NCBI GenBank assembly: GCA_035307765.1
Contig: DATGHU010000034.1
Span: 253,417 to 317,416 of the forward strand
DNA length: 64,000 bases
Reading direction: 5' to 3'
DNA from: a bacterium
GTDB taxonomy: Bacteria; Sysuimicrobiota; Sysuimicrobiia; Sysuimicrobiales; Segetimicrobiaceae
Shown here piece after piece: positions 34,124 through 42,276 of this stretch. The first letter of the stretch is position 1. Each line of letters begins with the position of its first letter. A program made the translations under genes and the position numbers. Under the pieces are notes generated by a model. It searched no databases and was not told the origin of the DNA. It saw only the letters and a program-made list of their open reading frames with translations.

Positions 34124-34933
34124 ATGAATTGGTCGAGTCGAACCGTGCATGCGCTGGCCCTGGGTGCCGGCGTCGCCCTGATCCTCCAGGGGCTCGCGCT
34201 GCCCGCGCCCGCCCAGCAGACGCCGCCGGCCCAAAGCGCCCCCGACGCCCAAGCGGTGACGGTCACACTGGCCCGCGGGATCAAGGATACCAGTTCCATC
34301 TTCGGATCCGGCCTGGTCACGCCGGTCGATCCGACCACAAGCTTCGTGGACACGGATCTCCCCTACGCGATCGTCAAAGTGAAACCGCTCCCCCCGGAGG
34401 CGGAGGTGACGTTACGCCTCGCGGATCCGACCGGGCCGGCGTACACGATCAACGCGAAGATCCCCTCCCATCGAGGCAATCCCAAGGAGTTCGACGTCGC
34501 CCTGCCGATGTATATCCTGGGCACCGACCTCGAGGACCGCTTCGGCACCTGGCGTCTCGACGTGGCGTTCAACGGACAACCTCGGGGCGACACCGCGTTT
34601 CAATGGGCCCCCGCCTCCCCGATACAGCTTTCCAAGATCAAAGACCTCATCGATCAAGACCCGATGAGCGCGGACCTCCACTGGCGATACGGCGCCGCGC
34701 TGGCGCTGCTCCACCACGACCAAGAGGCGATCCGGGAGCTGCAGAGCGCGATCCAGCTCGACCGGAACTACGCGCTGTACTACATCACGCTCGGGCGGGT
34801 CTATGAGCGGGAAGGGCGCACCGCGGACGCGATGCGAAATTTCCAGACCGCCTTGTCGCTCCACGGGTCCTACTACGATACGGTATACTCCGGGTGGGCA
34901 AAGGCGCATCTGACCCGACTGCAGGCCCGCTAG
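34124..34933 (+). CDS. Exported TPR-repeat protein
   Basis: 269 residues from ATG 34124 (alternative ATG 34112). The signal peptide (HALALGAGVALILQGLALP) ends at APAQ. The middle (about 40-155) is a beta-sandwich-like region without known family. Two TPR motifs follow: DLHWRYGAALALLHHDQEAI with the next helix, and YALYYITLGRVYEREGRTAD with its partner, suggesting protein-protein interaction outside the membrane or in the wall. Same strand and same frame as the following NUDIX gene. Confidence 0.8.
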   Translation: MNWSSRTVHALALGAGVALILQGLALPAPAQQTPPAQSAPDAQAVTVTLARGIKDTSSIFGSGLVTPVDPTTSFVDTDLPYAIVKVKPLPPEAEVTLRLADPTGPAYTINAKIPSHRGNPKEFDVALPMYILGTDLEDRFGTWRLDVAFNGQPRGDTAFQWAPASPIQLSKIKDLIDQDPMSADLHWRYGAALALLHHDQEAIRELQSAIQLDRNYALYYITLGRVYEREGRTADAMRNFQTALSLHGSYYDTVYSGWAKAHLTRLQAR

Positions 34934-35041
34934 CCGCCGGCGGCGCGGGGGGGCGCCCGGCGCCCGCGGGGCCGGAACAGGAGGATCGCCGCGCACCCCA
35001 TCTACCTCAGGACTCTGTGCTTCATCCGCGACGGGGATCGC

Positions 35042-35470
35042 GTGCTCCTCCTCCGCCGAAACAAACCCCCCAACGACGGCCTCTACAATGCCCCCGGCGG
35101 GAAGATCGAACCGCATGAGGATCCGTATGAATCCTGCCTCCGGGAAGTCCATGAGGAAACCGGATTGCAGCTCCCCGAGGCCGCCCTCCGAGGCATCATC
35201 ACCGTCGTCGTACAGGAGACCGGCGGCCAGTGGGTCTTGTTCGTATTCGTCGCCGATCGGCCGGCCGGGCCGGCGGATCCCGTGACGACGGACGAGGGCG
35301 CGCTCCGCTGGGTCCCCCTCGACGAGATCTCCACCCTTCCCGTGTTCCCGGACATCCCGCTGATGCTTCCCCACATCCTGGCGCCCCAGGGTGGGCTGCT
35401 CATGGGAAAGGTCCGCGCGCTGAACGACGACGCCGACAGCATCGTGGACTACGAATTCCGCACCGCGTGA
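35042..35470 (+). CDS. NUDIX hydrolase (8-oxo-dGTP diphosphatase/MutT-like); true start upstream
   Basis: Likely a nucleotide-pool sanitising enzyme. The NUDIX box GGKIEPHEDPYESCLREVHE-ETGL is canonical. GTG 35042 is the first conventional start codon, but the first beta strand of the fold is encoded upstream in frame (IYLRTLCFIRDGDR, 35000-35041), where no ATG, GTG or TTG exists back to the TAG of the TPR gene (34931-34933). AGGAGG lies at 34979-34984. So translation may start at a rare codon such as ATC or CTG, or the read has an error. Near-identical arrangement of NUDIX, NUDIX and 8-oxoguanine glycosylase follows. Confidence 0.85.
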   Translation: MLLLRRNKPPNDGLYNAPGGKIEPHEDPYESCLREVHEETGLQLPEAALRGIITVVVQETGGQWVLFVFVADRPAGPADPVTTDEGALRWVPLDEISTLPVFPDIPLMLPHILAPQGGLLMGKVRALNDDADSIVDYEFRTA

Positions 35471-35499
35471 CCGTGCGCGCGATGCACCGGCGCGCAGCC

Positions 35500-35528
35500 T
35501 TGACCCCCCTTTCGGGTCCTTCTACAAT
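35500..35528 (+). promoter_or_regulatory. Sigma-70-type promoter for the NUDIX/glycosylase genes
   Basis: TTGACC (35500-35505), a 17-bp spacer and TACAAT (35523-35528): close to the consensus. It lies about 170 bp upstream of the ATG at 35701, leaving a leader of about 165 nt. Confidence 0.72.
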
Positions 35529-35700
35529 CGAGGAGGGAAGTTCCGCCCCCAGTCTCCCATCAAGAAGTACCAGTGGGATCACCGGATCGTCCCCGGCGCC
35601 GAGCGGGCGGATGGAGACGAATCGGCCGAACAGGGCCTCGTCTTCGGTGACCGCGCGTCGCGGCCCGCCGGCGCGTAACCAGGCGCGAAAAAGGAGACGG

Positions 35701-36294
35701 ATGCCCGAAGACGTGCTGGTAGTTCCGCGCGCCCGCCTGTTTCCCGCGGGCGGCTTTCACGGCTTCTCGACCGACGCGATCCCCCGATATCTAGCGGCGA
35801 TCGCCGCGCACGCCCACTTCGCACCGCGGGCGCGGGTGGAGGAAGATGCCAGCCTGAAGCAGATCATCCCTTACGTCGTCCTCCGCCACCGCGAGACCAT
35901 CTTCCTCGTCCGGCGGACCCGCGGAGGATCGGAAGCCCGCCTCCGGGAGAAGCTCTCCGTCGGCTTGGGCGGCCACATCAATCCGGAGGACGTCGGGGAC
36001 GCCGTCGACCCCGTGGAGGCGGGGATGCGGCGCGAGCTCGCCGAGGAGGTCGAGGTACCGCCGGGGTGGCGGGCGCGGCCGGTCGGAGTCATCAACGACG
36101 ACGTCGAACCGGTGGGCCGGGTGCATTTCGGGCTCGTCTACCTCGCGGATCTGCCCACCCCGGACGTGCGCGTGCGAGAGACGACCAAGCTGGCGGGGGC
36201 GTTTGCCGGGCTGCACGAGATCCGGGCGGCGTACGACCGGCTGGAAACCTGGTCGCAGTTCATCGTCGACGCGATCGACCTGCGCGAGATCTAA
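35701..36294 (+). CDS. NUDIX-family phosphoesterase (COG4112-like)
   Basis: 197 residues; ATG 35701 preceded by AAAAAGGAGA. The pattern QIIPYVVLRHRETIFLVRRT, then GLGGHINPEDVGD and the NUDIX-type helix GMRRELAEEVEV marks the MutT-related group annotated as predicted phosphoesterase, in which the NUDIX box carries a longer insertion after GGH. VGVINDDVEPVGRVHFGLVY is the second conserved block. The next gene encodes an 8-oxoguanine glycosylase, suggesting a role in oxidised-nucleotide clearance. Confidence 0.82.
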   Translation: MPEDVLVVPRARLFPAGGFHGFSTDAIPRYLAAIAAHAHFAPRARVEEDASLKQIIPYVVLRHRETIFLVRRTRGGSEARLREKLSVGLGGHINPEDVGDAVDPVEAGMRRELAEEVEVPPGWRARPVGVINDDVEPVGRVHFGLVYLADLPTPDVRVRETTKLAGAFAGLHEIRAAYDRLETWSQFIVDAIDLREI

Positions 36295-36356
36295 CCGATG
36301 CCCGTCTCCGCCCCGCCGGGTGGTGACCGGGAGTGCCTGGCTGCGCGGGGGTAGCC

Positions 36357-37298
36357 GTGGCGATCCACCTCCCCGAGGCCGAGGGGGTCCACCTCGCCCG
36401 CACCCTGGAGTCCGGCCAGGCCTTCCGCTGGCGGTGGGAGCGTGGCGCGAGCGGTCGCGGGGCGGTGGTCGGCGTGATCGGCGGCCGGGTGCTTCGGATC
36501 CTCCAGGATGAACGCGGACTGTGGTTGATCTCACCCCCCACCGACGCGGCGCGGCGGCGGCTGCGGACCTACCTGGGGCTCCTCGCCGGCCCCGGGCGCT
36601 TGAGCGACGTGGAGGCGGCGCTGGCGCGCGACCCGGCGCTCTCGCGGGTACTCCCGCACACTCGCGGCATCGCCGTCCTGGCGCAGGATCCATGGGAAGT
36701 ACTGATCTCGTTCATCATCTCCGCAAACAACAACATCCCGAAAATCCGCCAGTCGATCGAGCAGCTGGCCCGGTCCCTCGGCGAGCCGATCGGTAAGGGC
36801 CGGCACGCCTTCCCGACCCCCGAACGGCTCGCGGCGGCCCCCGCGCGGACGCTGGCCGCGTGCCTGCTGGGGTACCGCGCGCCCTACGTCCGGGCCGCCG
36901 CGCGCCTGGTCGTCGACGGCCGCCTCGACCTGAGGGCGCTCCGCCGCCGGCCGGTCGACGAGGCTCGCGAAACGCTCCTCTCGGTTCCTGGGGTAGGGGA
37001 CAAGGTCGCCGATTGCACCCTGTTGTTCGGGCTCGGGCAGACGGCCGCGTTTCCCGTGGACGTGTGGGTCAAGCGTGCGGTGGAGCGATTGTACTTTCGC
37101 GGCCGGGCGCGGACCGCCGGACAGATCCGCGCGTTCGCGCAGGCCCGATTCGGCCCGATCAGCGGGTACGCGCAGCAGCATCTGTTCGCCTACGCCCGCG
37201 CCTATCTCGGGCCGCGAGGCGCGCGGTCGGGCCCCGTCCGCCCCGGCCTCTGGATGACCGAGCCGCCCCGTCGCGCGGGGCCCACGCCTACCGACTGA
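36357..37298 (+). CDS. 8-oxoguanine DNA glycosylase (OGG1-type, HhH-GPD)
   Basis: Removes 8-oxoguanine from DNA and cleaves the abasic strand. LESGQAFRWRWE is the N-terminal OGG signature. ISFIISANNNIPKIRQSIEQ starts the helical core, and LSVPGVGDKVADCTLLFGLG is the hairpin-helix-hairpin with the catalytic Lys (GDK). FPVDVWVKRAVE has the catalytic Asp. GTG 36357 gives the usual short N terminus; GTG 36333 is an alternative. The stop region overlaps by 11 bp the end of the convergent aminotransferase. Confidence 0.92.
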   Translation: MAIHLPEAEGVHLARTLESGQAFRWRWERGASGRGAVVGVIGGRVLRILQDERGLWLISPPTDAARRRLRTYLGLLAGPGRLSDVEAALARDPALSRVLPHTRGIAVLAQDPWEVLISFIISANNNIPKIRQSIEQLARSLGEPIGKGRHAFPTPERLAAAPARTLAACLLGYRAPYVRAAARLVVDGRLDLRALRRRPVDEARETLLSVPGVGDKVADCTLLFGLGQTAAFPVDVWVKRAVERLYFRGRARTAGQIRAFAQARFGPISGYAQQHLFAYARAYLGPRGARSGPVRPGLWMTEPPRRAGPTPTD

Positions 37299-38601
37299 TC
37301 GCCGTGAACGCCTGGTCGCACGCCTCGAGCGTGCGGTCCACATCGGCGTTGGTGTGGGCCAGCGAGAGGTAGAACTTCTCGTTCGGGTTGACGAGGATCC
37401 CCCGCTTCAGCAACTCGATCGACCACTTCAAGTTCAGCTGCGTGTCGGAGGTCAGCAGATCCTCCCAGTTGCGCAGCGGCTTTCGCGCGGTGAACCGGAC
37501 CCCAAACACCGCATCCTCTCCCGGGGTCTGCACGACCACGCCGTGCCGGGCCCCGAGGGCCTCGATCTCGCGCCGCAGCCGGCCCCCGATCGCGTGGAAG
37601 TGCTCGTACGAGCCGGGGCGGCTGAGCACATCCAGGGCGCAGACCCCGGCGCTCGCGCTGATCGGGTTGCCGTTCAGCGTCCCGCTTGCCCACACCAGGT
37701 GCGCGCGGTCGGTCCGGCGCGCATCCAGATGCTTCATCACGTCGCTGCGGCCGGCGATCGCCGCCATCGGAAACCCGCCGGACATCGCCTTCCCGTAGGT
37801 GGCCAGATCGGGCACGACACCGTACCTCTCCTGGGCGCCTCCCCAGGCGATCCGGAAGCCGGTGACGACCTCGTCGAAGATCAGCACGATCCCGTGACGC
37901 GCGGTCGCCTCGCGCACCGCCTCGAGAAACCCGGGAACCGGAACCAGCACGCGCTGCAGCGGCTCGACGATCACCGCGGCCAGCTCCGCGGCGTGCTGCT
38001 CGATGATCTCCACCGCCTTCGCCGCGTTGTTGAAGGGCGCCACGAGCACCTGCCCGCGCAGCGCCTCGGGGATCCCGATGGAGTCCGGCTCGGCGTCCGG
38101 GTAGGCACTGGGGCGCTTGGGGACGGTGCCCCACAGCGCGTAGTCGTTCATCCCGTGCCAGCCACCCTCAAACTTCATCACCTTCGACCGGCCGGTGGCG
38201 CCGCGGGCCAGCCGCATCGCAAAGAACGTCGCCTCCGTGCCGGAGCCCGTGAAGTGAATGTGGTCGGCGCAGGGGATCGCCTCGACCATCCGTTCCGCCA
38301 GCCGGATGACGGATTCGTTGAGGAAGTAGTAGGTCGATCCTTTGGTCACCTGGCGCTGCACCGCGGCCGCGATCTCGGGGTGCCCGTGCCCGAGGAGGGC
38401 CGGCCCGGATCCCAGGTGATAGTCGATGAAGTCCCGCCCATCCACGTCGGTGACGTGGCTGCCGTGACCCTCGGCGATGACGAGGTTCACTTCGGGCGGC
38501 AGAACGAACAGCCCCAGGCCCCCGCCGGCCAGATACCGTCCGGCCTTTTCGAGGAGCTCCGCCTGGCGGGTGGTTTCGACGCGCCCGGTCTCCGGTGTCA
38601 T
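37288..38601 (-). CDS. HemL-like class III aminotransferase (glutamate-1-semialdehyde aminomutase family)
   Basis: PLP enzyme of 437 aa. HFTGSGTEATFFAMRLARGA binds the PLP phosphate, LIFDEVVTGFRIAWGGAQ carries the ring-nitrogen Asp, and ATYGKAMSGGFPMAAIAGR the Schiff-base Lys. The GG-x-AQ pattern and overall length match GSA aminomutase, but no haem genes are nearby and the N terminus is longer, so it may be a related aminotransferase. ATG 38601 follows AAGGAGG. Its neighbour upstream, selD, is on the same strand 77 bp away. Confidence 0.85.
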   Translation of the reverse strand: MTPETGRVETTRQAELLEKAGRYLAGGGLGLFVLPPEVNLVIAEGHGSHVTDVDGRDFIDYHLGSGPALLGHGHPEIAAAVQRQVTKGSTYYFLNESVIRLAERMVEAIPCADHIHFTGSGTEATFFAMRLARGATGRSKVMKFEGGWHGMNDYALWGTVPKRPSAYPDAEPDSIGIPEALRGQVLVAPFNNAAKAVEIIEQHAAELAAVIVEPLQRVLVPVPGFLEAVREATARHGIVLIFDEVVTGFRIAWGGAQERYGVVPDLATYGKAMSGGFPMAAIAGRSDVMKHLDARRTDRAHLVWASGTLNGNPISASAGVCALDVLSRPGSYEHFHAIGGRLRREIEALGARHGVVVQTPGEDAVFGVRFTARKPLRNWEDLLTSDTQLNLKWSIELLKRGILVNPNEKFYLSLAHTNADVDRTLEACDQAFTAISR

Positions 38602-38677
38602 CAGTGTCCTCCTTGGCCGTGTCGGCGTGTCGCCGGCCTCGGCATCGGTCAGCTTCGCTCGAGATCGCTCCTCGACA

Positions 38678-39730
38678 CTATTCCACCACCACCGTGATCT
38701 CCCCCTCCCCCGGCGAGGTGATCTCGCCGACGACCGCCGGCTCCGAGATTCCCCCCGCGCGGAGCGCCCGAAGGAGGGCGTCGAGCCGCGCCGGGGGCAC
38801 GGCGATCAGGAGACCGCCGGACGTCTGCGCGTCGCAGAGGAGGATCTGGCCGTCCTCGTCGATCCCTTCCCAGGCCACCGCTCCCCCCAGCCCCGCGCGG
38901 TTCCGGAGGGTGCCCGCGGGGATCACCCGCGCCCGCGCCAACGCCCACGCCTCCTCGAGCACGGGCACGGCGCGGAGCCGGACGCGTGCCCGCACCGCGG
39001 CGGCGCGCGTCATCTCGTGCAGGTGACCGAGCAGCCCGAACCCCGTGACATCGGTCGCGGCGGAAACCCCCACGTCGATCATGGCCTGCGCCGCGGCCCG
39101 GTTGAGCGTGGCCATGATCCGAATCGCCTCGTCGATCGTCGCCCGCGACGTCCGCTGCTGTTTGATCCCGGTCGTGATGACCCCCATCCCCAAAGGCTTC
39201 GTGAGCACCAACCGGTCGCCGGGGCGGGCCGAGGCGTTCGTGACGATCCGGTCGGGGTGGATGGTCCCGGTCACCGCCAACCCGTACTTCGGCTCGGGAT
39301 CGTCGATCGTGTGGCCGCCGATGATCGCCACCCCGGCCTCGGCACACTTCTCCCCCCCTCCCCGCAGGATCTCCCCGAGAATCTCGAGCGGCAGCTTCGC
39401 CCGCGGAAACCCGGCGATGTTGAGCGCCAGGCGAGGCGTCCCCCCCATCGCGTAGATGTCGCTGAGCGCGTTCGCGGCGGCGATCGCCCCGAACCAGTAC
39501 GGCTCGTCGACGATGGGGGTGAAGAAATCCACGGTCTGCACGAGGGCCAGGTCGGGGGCAAGGCGGTACACCCCCGCGTCGTCCGCCGTGTTCGTGGCCA
39601 CGAGGACGGCAGGATCAGTTACCGGAGGAAGATGGCGCAGGACCTGCGCCAGGTCGGTCGGACTCAGTTTTGACGCTCAGCCGGCGCAGGCCACCATCGA
39701 GGTGAGCCGGATCCGGTCACGGTCATCCAT
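38678..39730 (-). CDS. selD: Selenophosphate synthetase SelD, itself a selenoprotein (UGA at codon 18)
   Basis: Makes selenophosphate from selenide and ATP, the selenium donor for selenocysteine tRNA. From ATG 39730 the frame reads through a TGA (39677-39679) in the active-site motif: VACAG-U-ASKLSP, where Sec or Cys is always found. Without recoding the gene would appear to start at the internal GTG near 39601 and lack its catalytic residue. Downstream: VQTVDFFTPIVDEPYWFGAI, ALSDIYAMGG (metal-binding Asp), GGHTIDDPEPKYGLAVTG and ATDVTGFGLLGHLHEM, all classic SelD. Total 350 aa. A hairpin after the UGA fits a bacterial SECIS. Implies the organism has SelA, SelB and tRNA-Sec, none of which is in this window. 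Confidence 0.93.
39641..39655 (-). promoter_or_regulatory. Candidate bacterial SECIS hairpin of selD
   Basis: On the minus strand GACCTG-GCG-CAGGTC forms a perfect 6-bp stem with a 3-base loop containing G, starting 21 nt after the UGA codon. This matches the place and size of the apical stem-loop that bacterial SelB recognises. It is inside the coding region. Confidence 0.65.
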
Positions 39731-40170
39731 GCGTCGTCCCCTGCATGACGTAGTCCCTATTGTAGCATCCGCGGCCGTCCCGATTCCGTTCCCGACGCAG
39801 GCTCCAGAGATGGCCCCAGGGAAGCCGACGTACACTCCCGGCCCCGCGACCGCCTCGTCCCGGACAGGAAGCCCGCACGGCACCGGGGCCCCTCGGCGGG
39901 CTCCCCGCCCCGAAATCGCACGCTCCGGCCGAGCATCCGACGAACTCTCCGCCGCCGCCCACGGAACCGCGGATTGCACACCCCAGAACCGCGCGCTATA
40001 TGTAACTGGGGGGGGATGGCCGGGCTGCGCGTCGCCGGAGCGCAATCCGAGGCCGGGCCCCGCCGCTTCGATCGGCGAGATGTTCGACCAGTCGCGAAGA
40101 AGAGCCGCCCGGGGGGTTACCATCCGTGCCCCGCGGCGGGCCGGCGAGATCATCCCAGGAGGCCAGGGCC

Positions 40171-40596
40171 ATGCCCCAGGATCCATACGCGAACTTCAGG
40201 TTCCTTGTAGAGATCGAGGGAATGACCCAGGCAGGCTTCACCGAGTGCTCCGGGCTCGGGGCCAGCGTCGACGTCATCACCTACCGCGAAGGAGGAGAGC
40301 CCCGCACCGTCCGAAAATTGCCCGGCCTCGTCCGGTACAGCAACATCGTCCTCCGGTGGGGAATCACCGACTCGGACGAGTTGTACCAATGGTTTCGGGG
40401 TGTCGTCGCGGGCACCATCCAGCGCAAGAACGGGTCGATCATCTTGCTCGACCAGGACGGGACCCCCAAGGTGCGGTGGAATTTCGTCCGCGCATGGCCG
40501 GCGAGGTGGGAGGGACCGGCGCTAGCCGGGGAGGGCGCCCAGGCCGCCATCGAGACCCTCGAGATCGCCCACGAGGGCATCGAGCGTGCCCCGTAG
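40171..40596 (+). CDS. Contractile-tail tube protein (T4 gp19-like; phage tail/eCIS tube family)
   Basis: 141 residues; ATG 40171 is 7 bp after AGGAGG. DPYANFRFLVEIEGMTQAGF-TECSGLG is the characteristic opening of the tail-tube family, followed by VDVITYREGGEP, LPGLVRYSNIVLRWG, DELYQWFR and NGSIILLDQDG. These proteins polymerise into the inner tube of contractile tails and injection systems. Remarkably, no sheath, baseplate, spike or ATPase gene lies within 20 kb on either side; only one unknown gene follows, overlapping by 11 bp. Either a domesticated protein or the rest of the system is elsewhere. Confidence 0.87.
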   Translation: MPQDPYANFRFLVEIEGMTQAGFTECSGLGASVDVITYREGGEPRTVRKLPGLVRYSNIVLRWGITDSDELYQWFRGVVAGTIQRKNGSIILLDQDGTPKVRWNFVRAWPARWEGPALAGEGAQAAIETLEIAHEGIERAP

Positions 40597-41110
40597 GGCG
40601 ACGGCGAGTTCTCGGAATCCGCGGCGGCGGGCGGAGCCGGGCGCCGCTTCGGGCCGCCCCGATGTCATCGTGGACTTCCTCTTCGAGGAGGGGCTCTTCT
40701 TCATCGCCGTCAAGAACATCGGGGCCGGATCGGCCCTCCAGGTGTCGGTCCGGTTCGACCAGCGGCTGACCGGGGCGGGCGGCGGACGCGAGATCTCCGC
40801 GCTGCCGCTCTTCCAGAATATCGAGTTTCTCCCTCCCCAGAAGACGATCACCGCATTTCTCGACACCAGCGCCGCGTATTTCGCGAGAAATGAGCCGACA
40901 AAAATCGCCGCGCACGTCACTTTCCGAGATCCGAGCGGGCGGCGGTACGCGCAGACCCTCCGCCACGACCTGGAGATCTATCGGGCCATCGGGTATGTGG
41001 CGAGACCCGCCGGCGCGCCGGGCAGCGCGCCGAGTGGGGACCGCGGGGTCGACTCCGAGCTTATCGGTCGCGAGGAGAACGGCCCGATCGAGGGGGGCCG
41101 CGGGCCTTAG
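40586..41110 (+). CDS. Hypothetical protein coupled to the tail-tube gene
   Basis: 174 residues; GTG 40586 overlaps the tube gene's end by 11 bp. Residues 1-25 are basic and Ser/Arg-rich. The core (about 27-135) has beta-sandwich character: DVIVDFLFEEGLFFIAVKNI, then LQVSVRFDQ, LPLFQNIEFLPPQKTITAFL, FARNEPTKIAAHVTFRD and HDLEIYRAIGYV. The tail is flexible. No name known; tight overlap suggests the product works with the tube protein. Confidence 0.72.
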   Translation: MPRRATASSRNPRRRAEPGAASGRPDVIVDFLFEEGLFFIAVKNIGAGSALQVSVRFDQRLTGAGGGREISALPLFQNIEFLPPQKTITAFLDTSAAYFARNEPTKIAAHVTFRDPSGRRYAQTLRHDLEIYRAIGYVARPAGAPGSAPSGDRGVDSELIGREENGPIEGGRGP

Positions 41111-41221
41111 CGGCGGGCGGCGGACCGCCTCCCCGCGGAGATCGTCGGGCCTTACCGCGAGGGGCAGACGCATCGGCGGCTGTCGCCCGGACGGATTTAT
41201 AGTAATATGGTGACAAGTTCG

Positions 41222-42175
41222 ATGGCGATCAACCTGCACCAGTTGAAGATCTTCCACACCGTTGCGCGGTCCGGGAGCTTCTCGCGCGCCGCCGCCGAAC
41301 TCTTGATCAGCCAGCCGTCGGTCAGCATCCAAGTGGGCGAGCTGGAGCGGCAGTTTGGGACGGACCTTTTTGCGCAGACAGGCAAGTCGGTGCGGCTGAC
41401 CGAGGCCGGCCGCGTCCTCGACGACTACGCCGCCCGGATCCTGTCGTTGATCGACGAGACCCGGGTGGCGGTGGACGAGGTGAAGGGACTGCGTCGCGGG
41501 CGCCTGCTGCTCGGGGCAACCCCCACCCCCGGCACCTACCTGCTCCCGACCCTCCTGGGGCGGTTCAAGGAACTGTATCCCAACATCGAGATTTCGCTGC
41601 GCATCACCGACACCCGCCGGATCCAGGAGATGCTCCTGCAACACCACCTCGATCTCGGGGTCGTTGGCGGTAAGGTCAGCTTCCCCGACATCGAGTCCTC
41701 GGTGTTCCTCACGGATACCCTGGTGCTCATCGCCTCCCCGCTGCACCGGTTCGCCTCGGTCCCGAGCGTGCGGGTTGCCGACCTCACCGGCGAGCCGTTC
41801 ATTCTTCGTGAGCGCGGTTCCGGAAACCGGGAGACCGTCGACGAGGCGCTCCACCGTGCCGGAGTGCACGTGACGCCGGTGTTCGAGCTCGAGGGCGCGG
41901 AGGTGGTCAAGCAGGCCGTCGCCGCGAACCTCGGCGTCTCGATCCTGTCGCGGTGCGCGGTCGAGCTCGAAGTCGCCGCCGGACGTCTGCGCATCGTGGC
42001 GGTCGACGGGCTGCGCGTGGAGCGGGCGTTCTCCCTGATCCACCGACGCGATCACGCACTCCCCCATGTGGCTCAGGCGTTCTTGGAAACGATCCGCCCG
42101 TCGGCGCCCGCCGGGGTGGCCGCCGCCGCCGAGGCCCCCTACGGGAGGCTGCCCCCCCCCTCTACCCCTGCCTAA
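41222..42175 (+). CDS. LysR-family transcriptional regulator
   Basis: N-terminal winged helix (LHQLKIFHTVARSGSFSRAA, then LISQPSVSIQVGELERQFGT) and C-terminal effector-binding domain (about 90-295), as in CysL/CbbR-type regulators. ATG 41222 preferred; ATG 41207 in frame is possible but lies almost on a TATAGT hexamer (41198-41203) that may be the -10 of its promoter. The serine operon follows on the same strand behind its own promoter, so there is no sign the regulator controls it. The last 25 residues are Pro/Ala-rich. Confidence 0.9.
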   Translation: MAINLHQLKIFHTVARSGSFSRAAAELLISQPSVSIQVGELERQFGTDLFAQTGKSVRLTEAGRVLDDYAARILSLIDETRVAVDEVKGLRRGRLLLGATPTPGTYLLPTLLGRFKELYPNIEISLRITDTRRIQEMLLQHHLDLGVVGGKVSFPDIESSVFLTDTLVLIASPLHRFASVPSVRVADLTGEPFILRERGSGNRETVDEALHRAGVHVTPVFELEGAEVVKQAVAANLGVSILSRCAVELEVAAGRLRIVAVDGLRVERAFSLIHRRDHALPHVAQAFLETIRPSAPAGVAAAAEAPYGRLPPPSTPA

Positions 42176-42241
42176 ACCCCGTTTTTCCCCCGCAATCGTC
42201 CCGGGACGGGCGGGGAAACGCGAGAAAGCCCCCTCGGCCCG

Positions 42242-42270
42242 TTGACGCCTGCGGGAGCGGATGCTATCAT
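42242..42270 (+). promoter_or_regulatory. Sigma-70-type promoter of the serine operon
   Basis: TTGACG (42242-42247), 17-bp spacer, TATCAT (42265-42270). Transcription would start near 42277, just before the T-box leader. Confidence 0.75.
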
Positions 42271-42276
42271 CACCAC

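Noticed and set aside
37354-38697. 447-codon plus-strand open frame
   Set aside because: It lies entirely opposite the HemL-like aminotransferase, which has clear PLP motifs; the plus-strand peptide is low-complexity His/Arg/Pro.
40000-40170. Promoter or leader RNA before the tail-tube gene
   Set aside because: No good -35/-10 pair and no conserved RNA motif could be recognised in this stretch.
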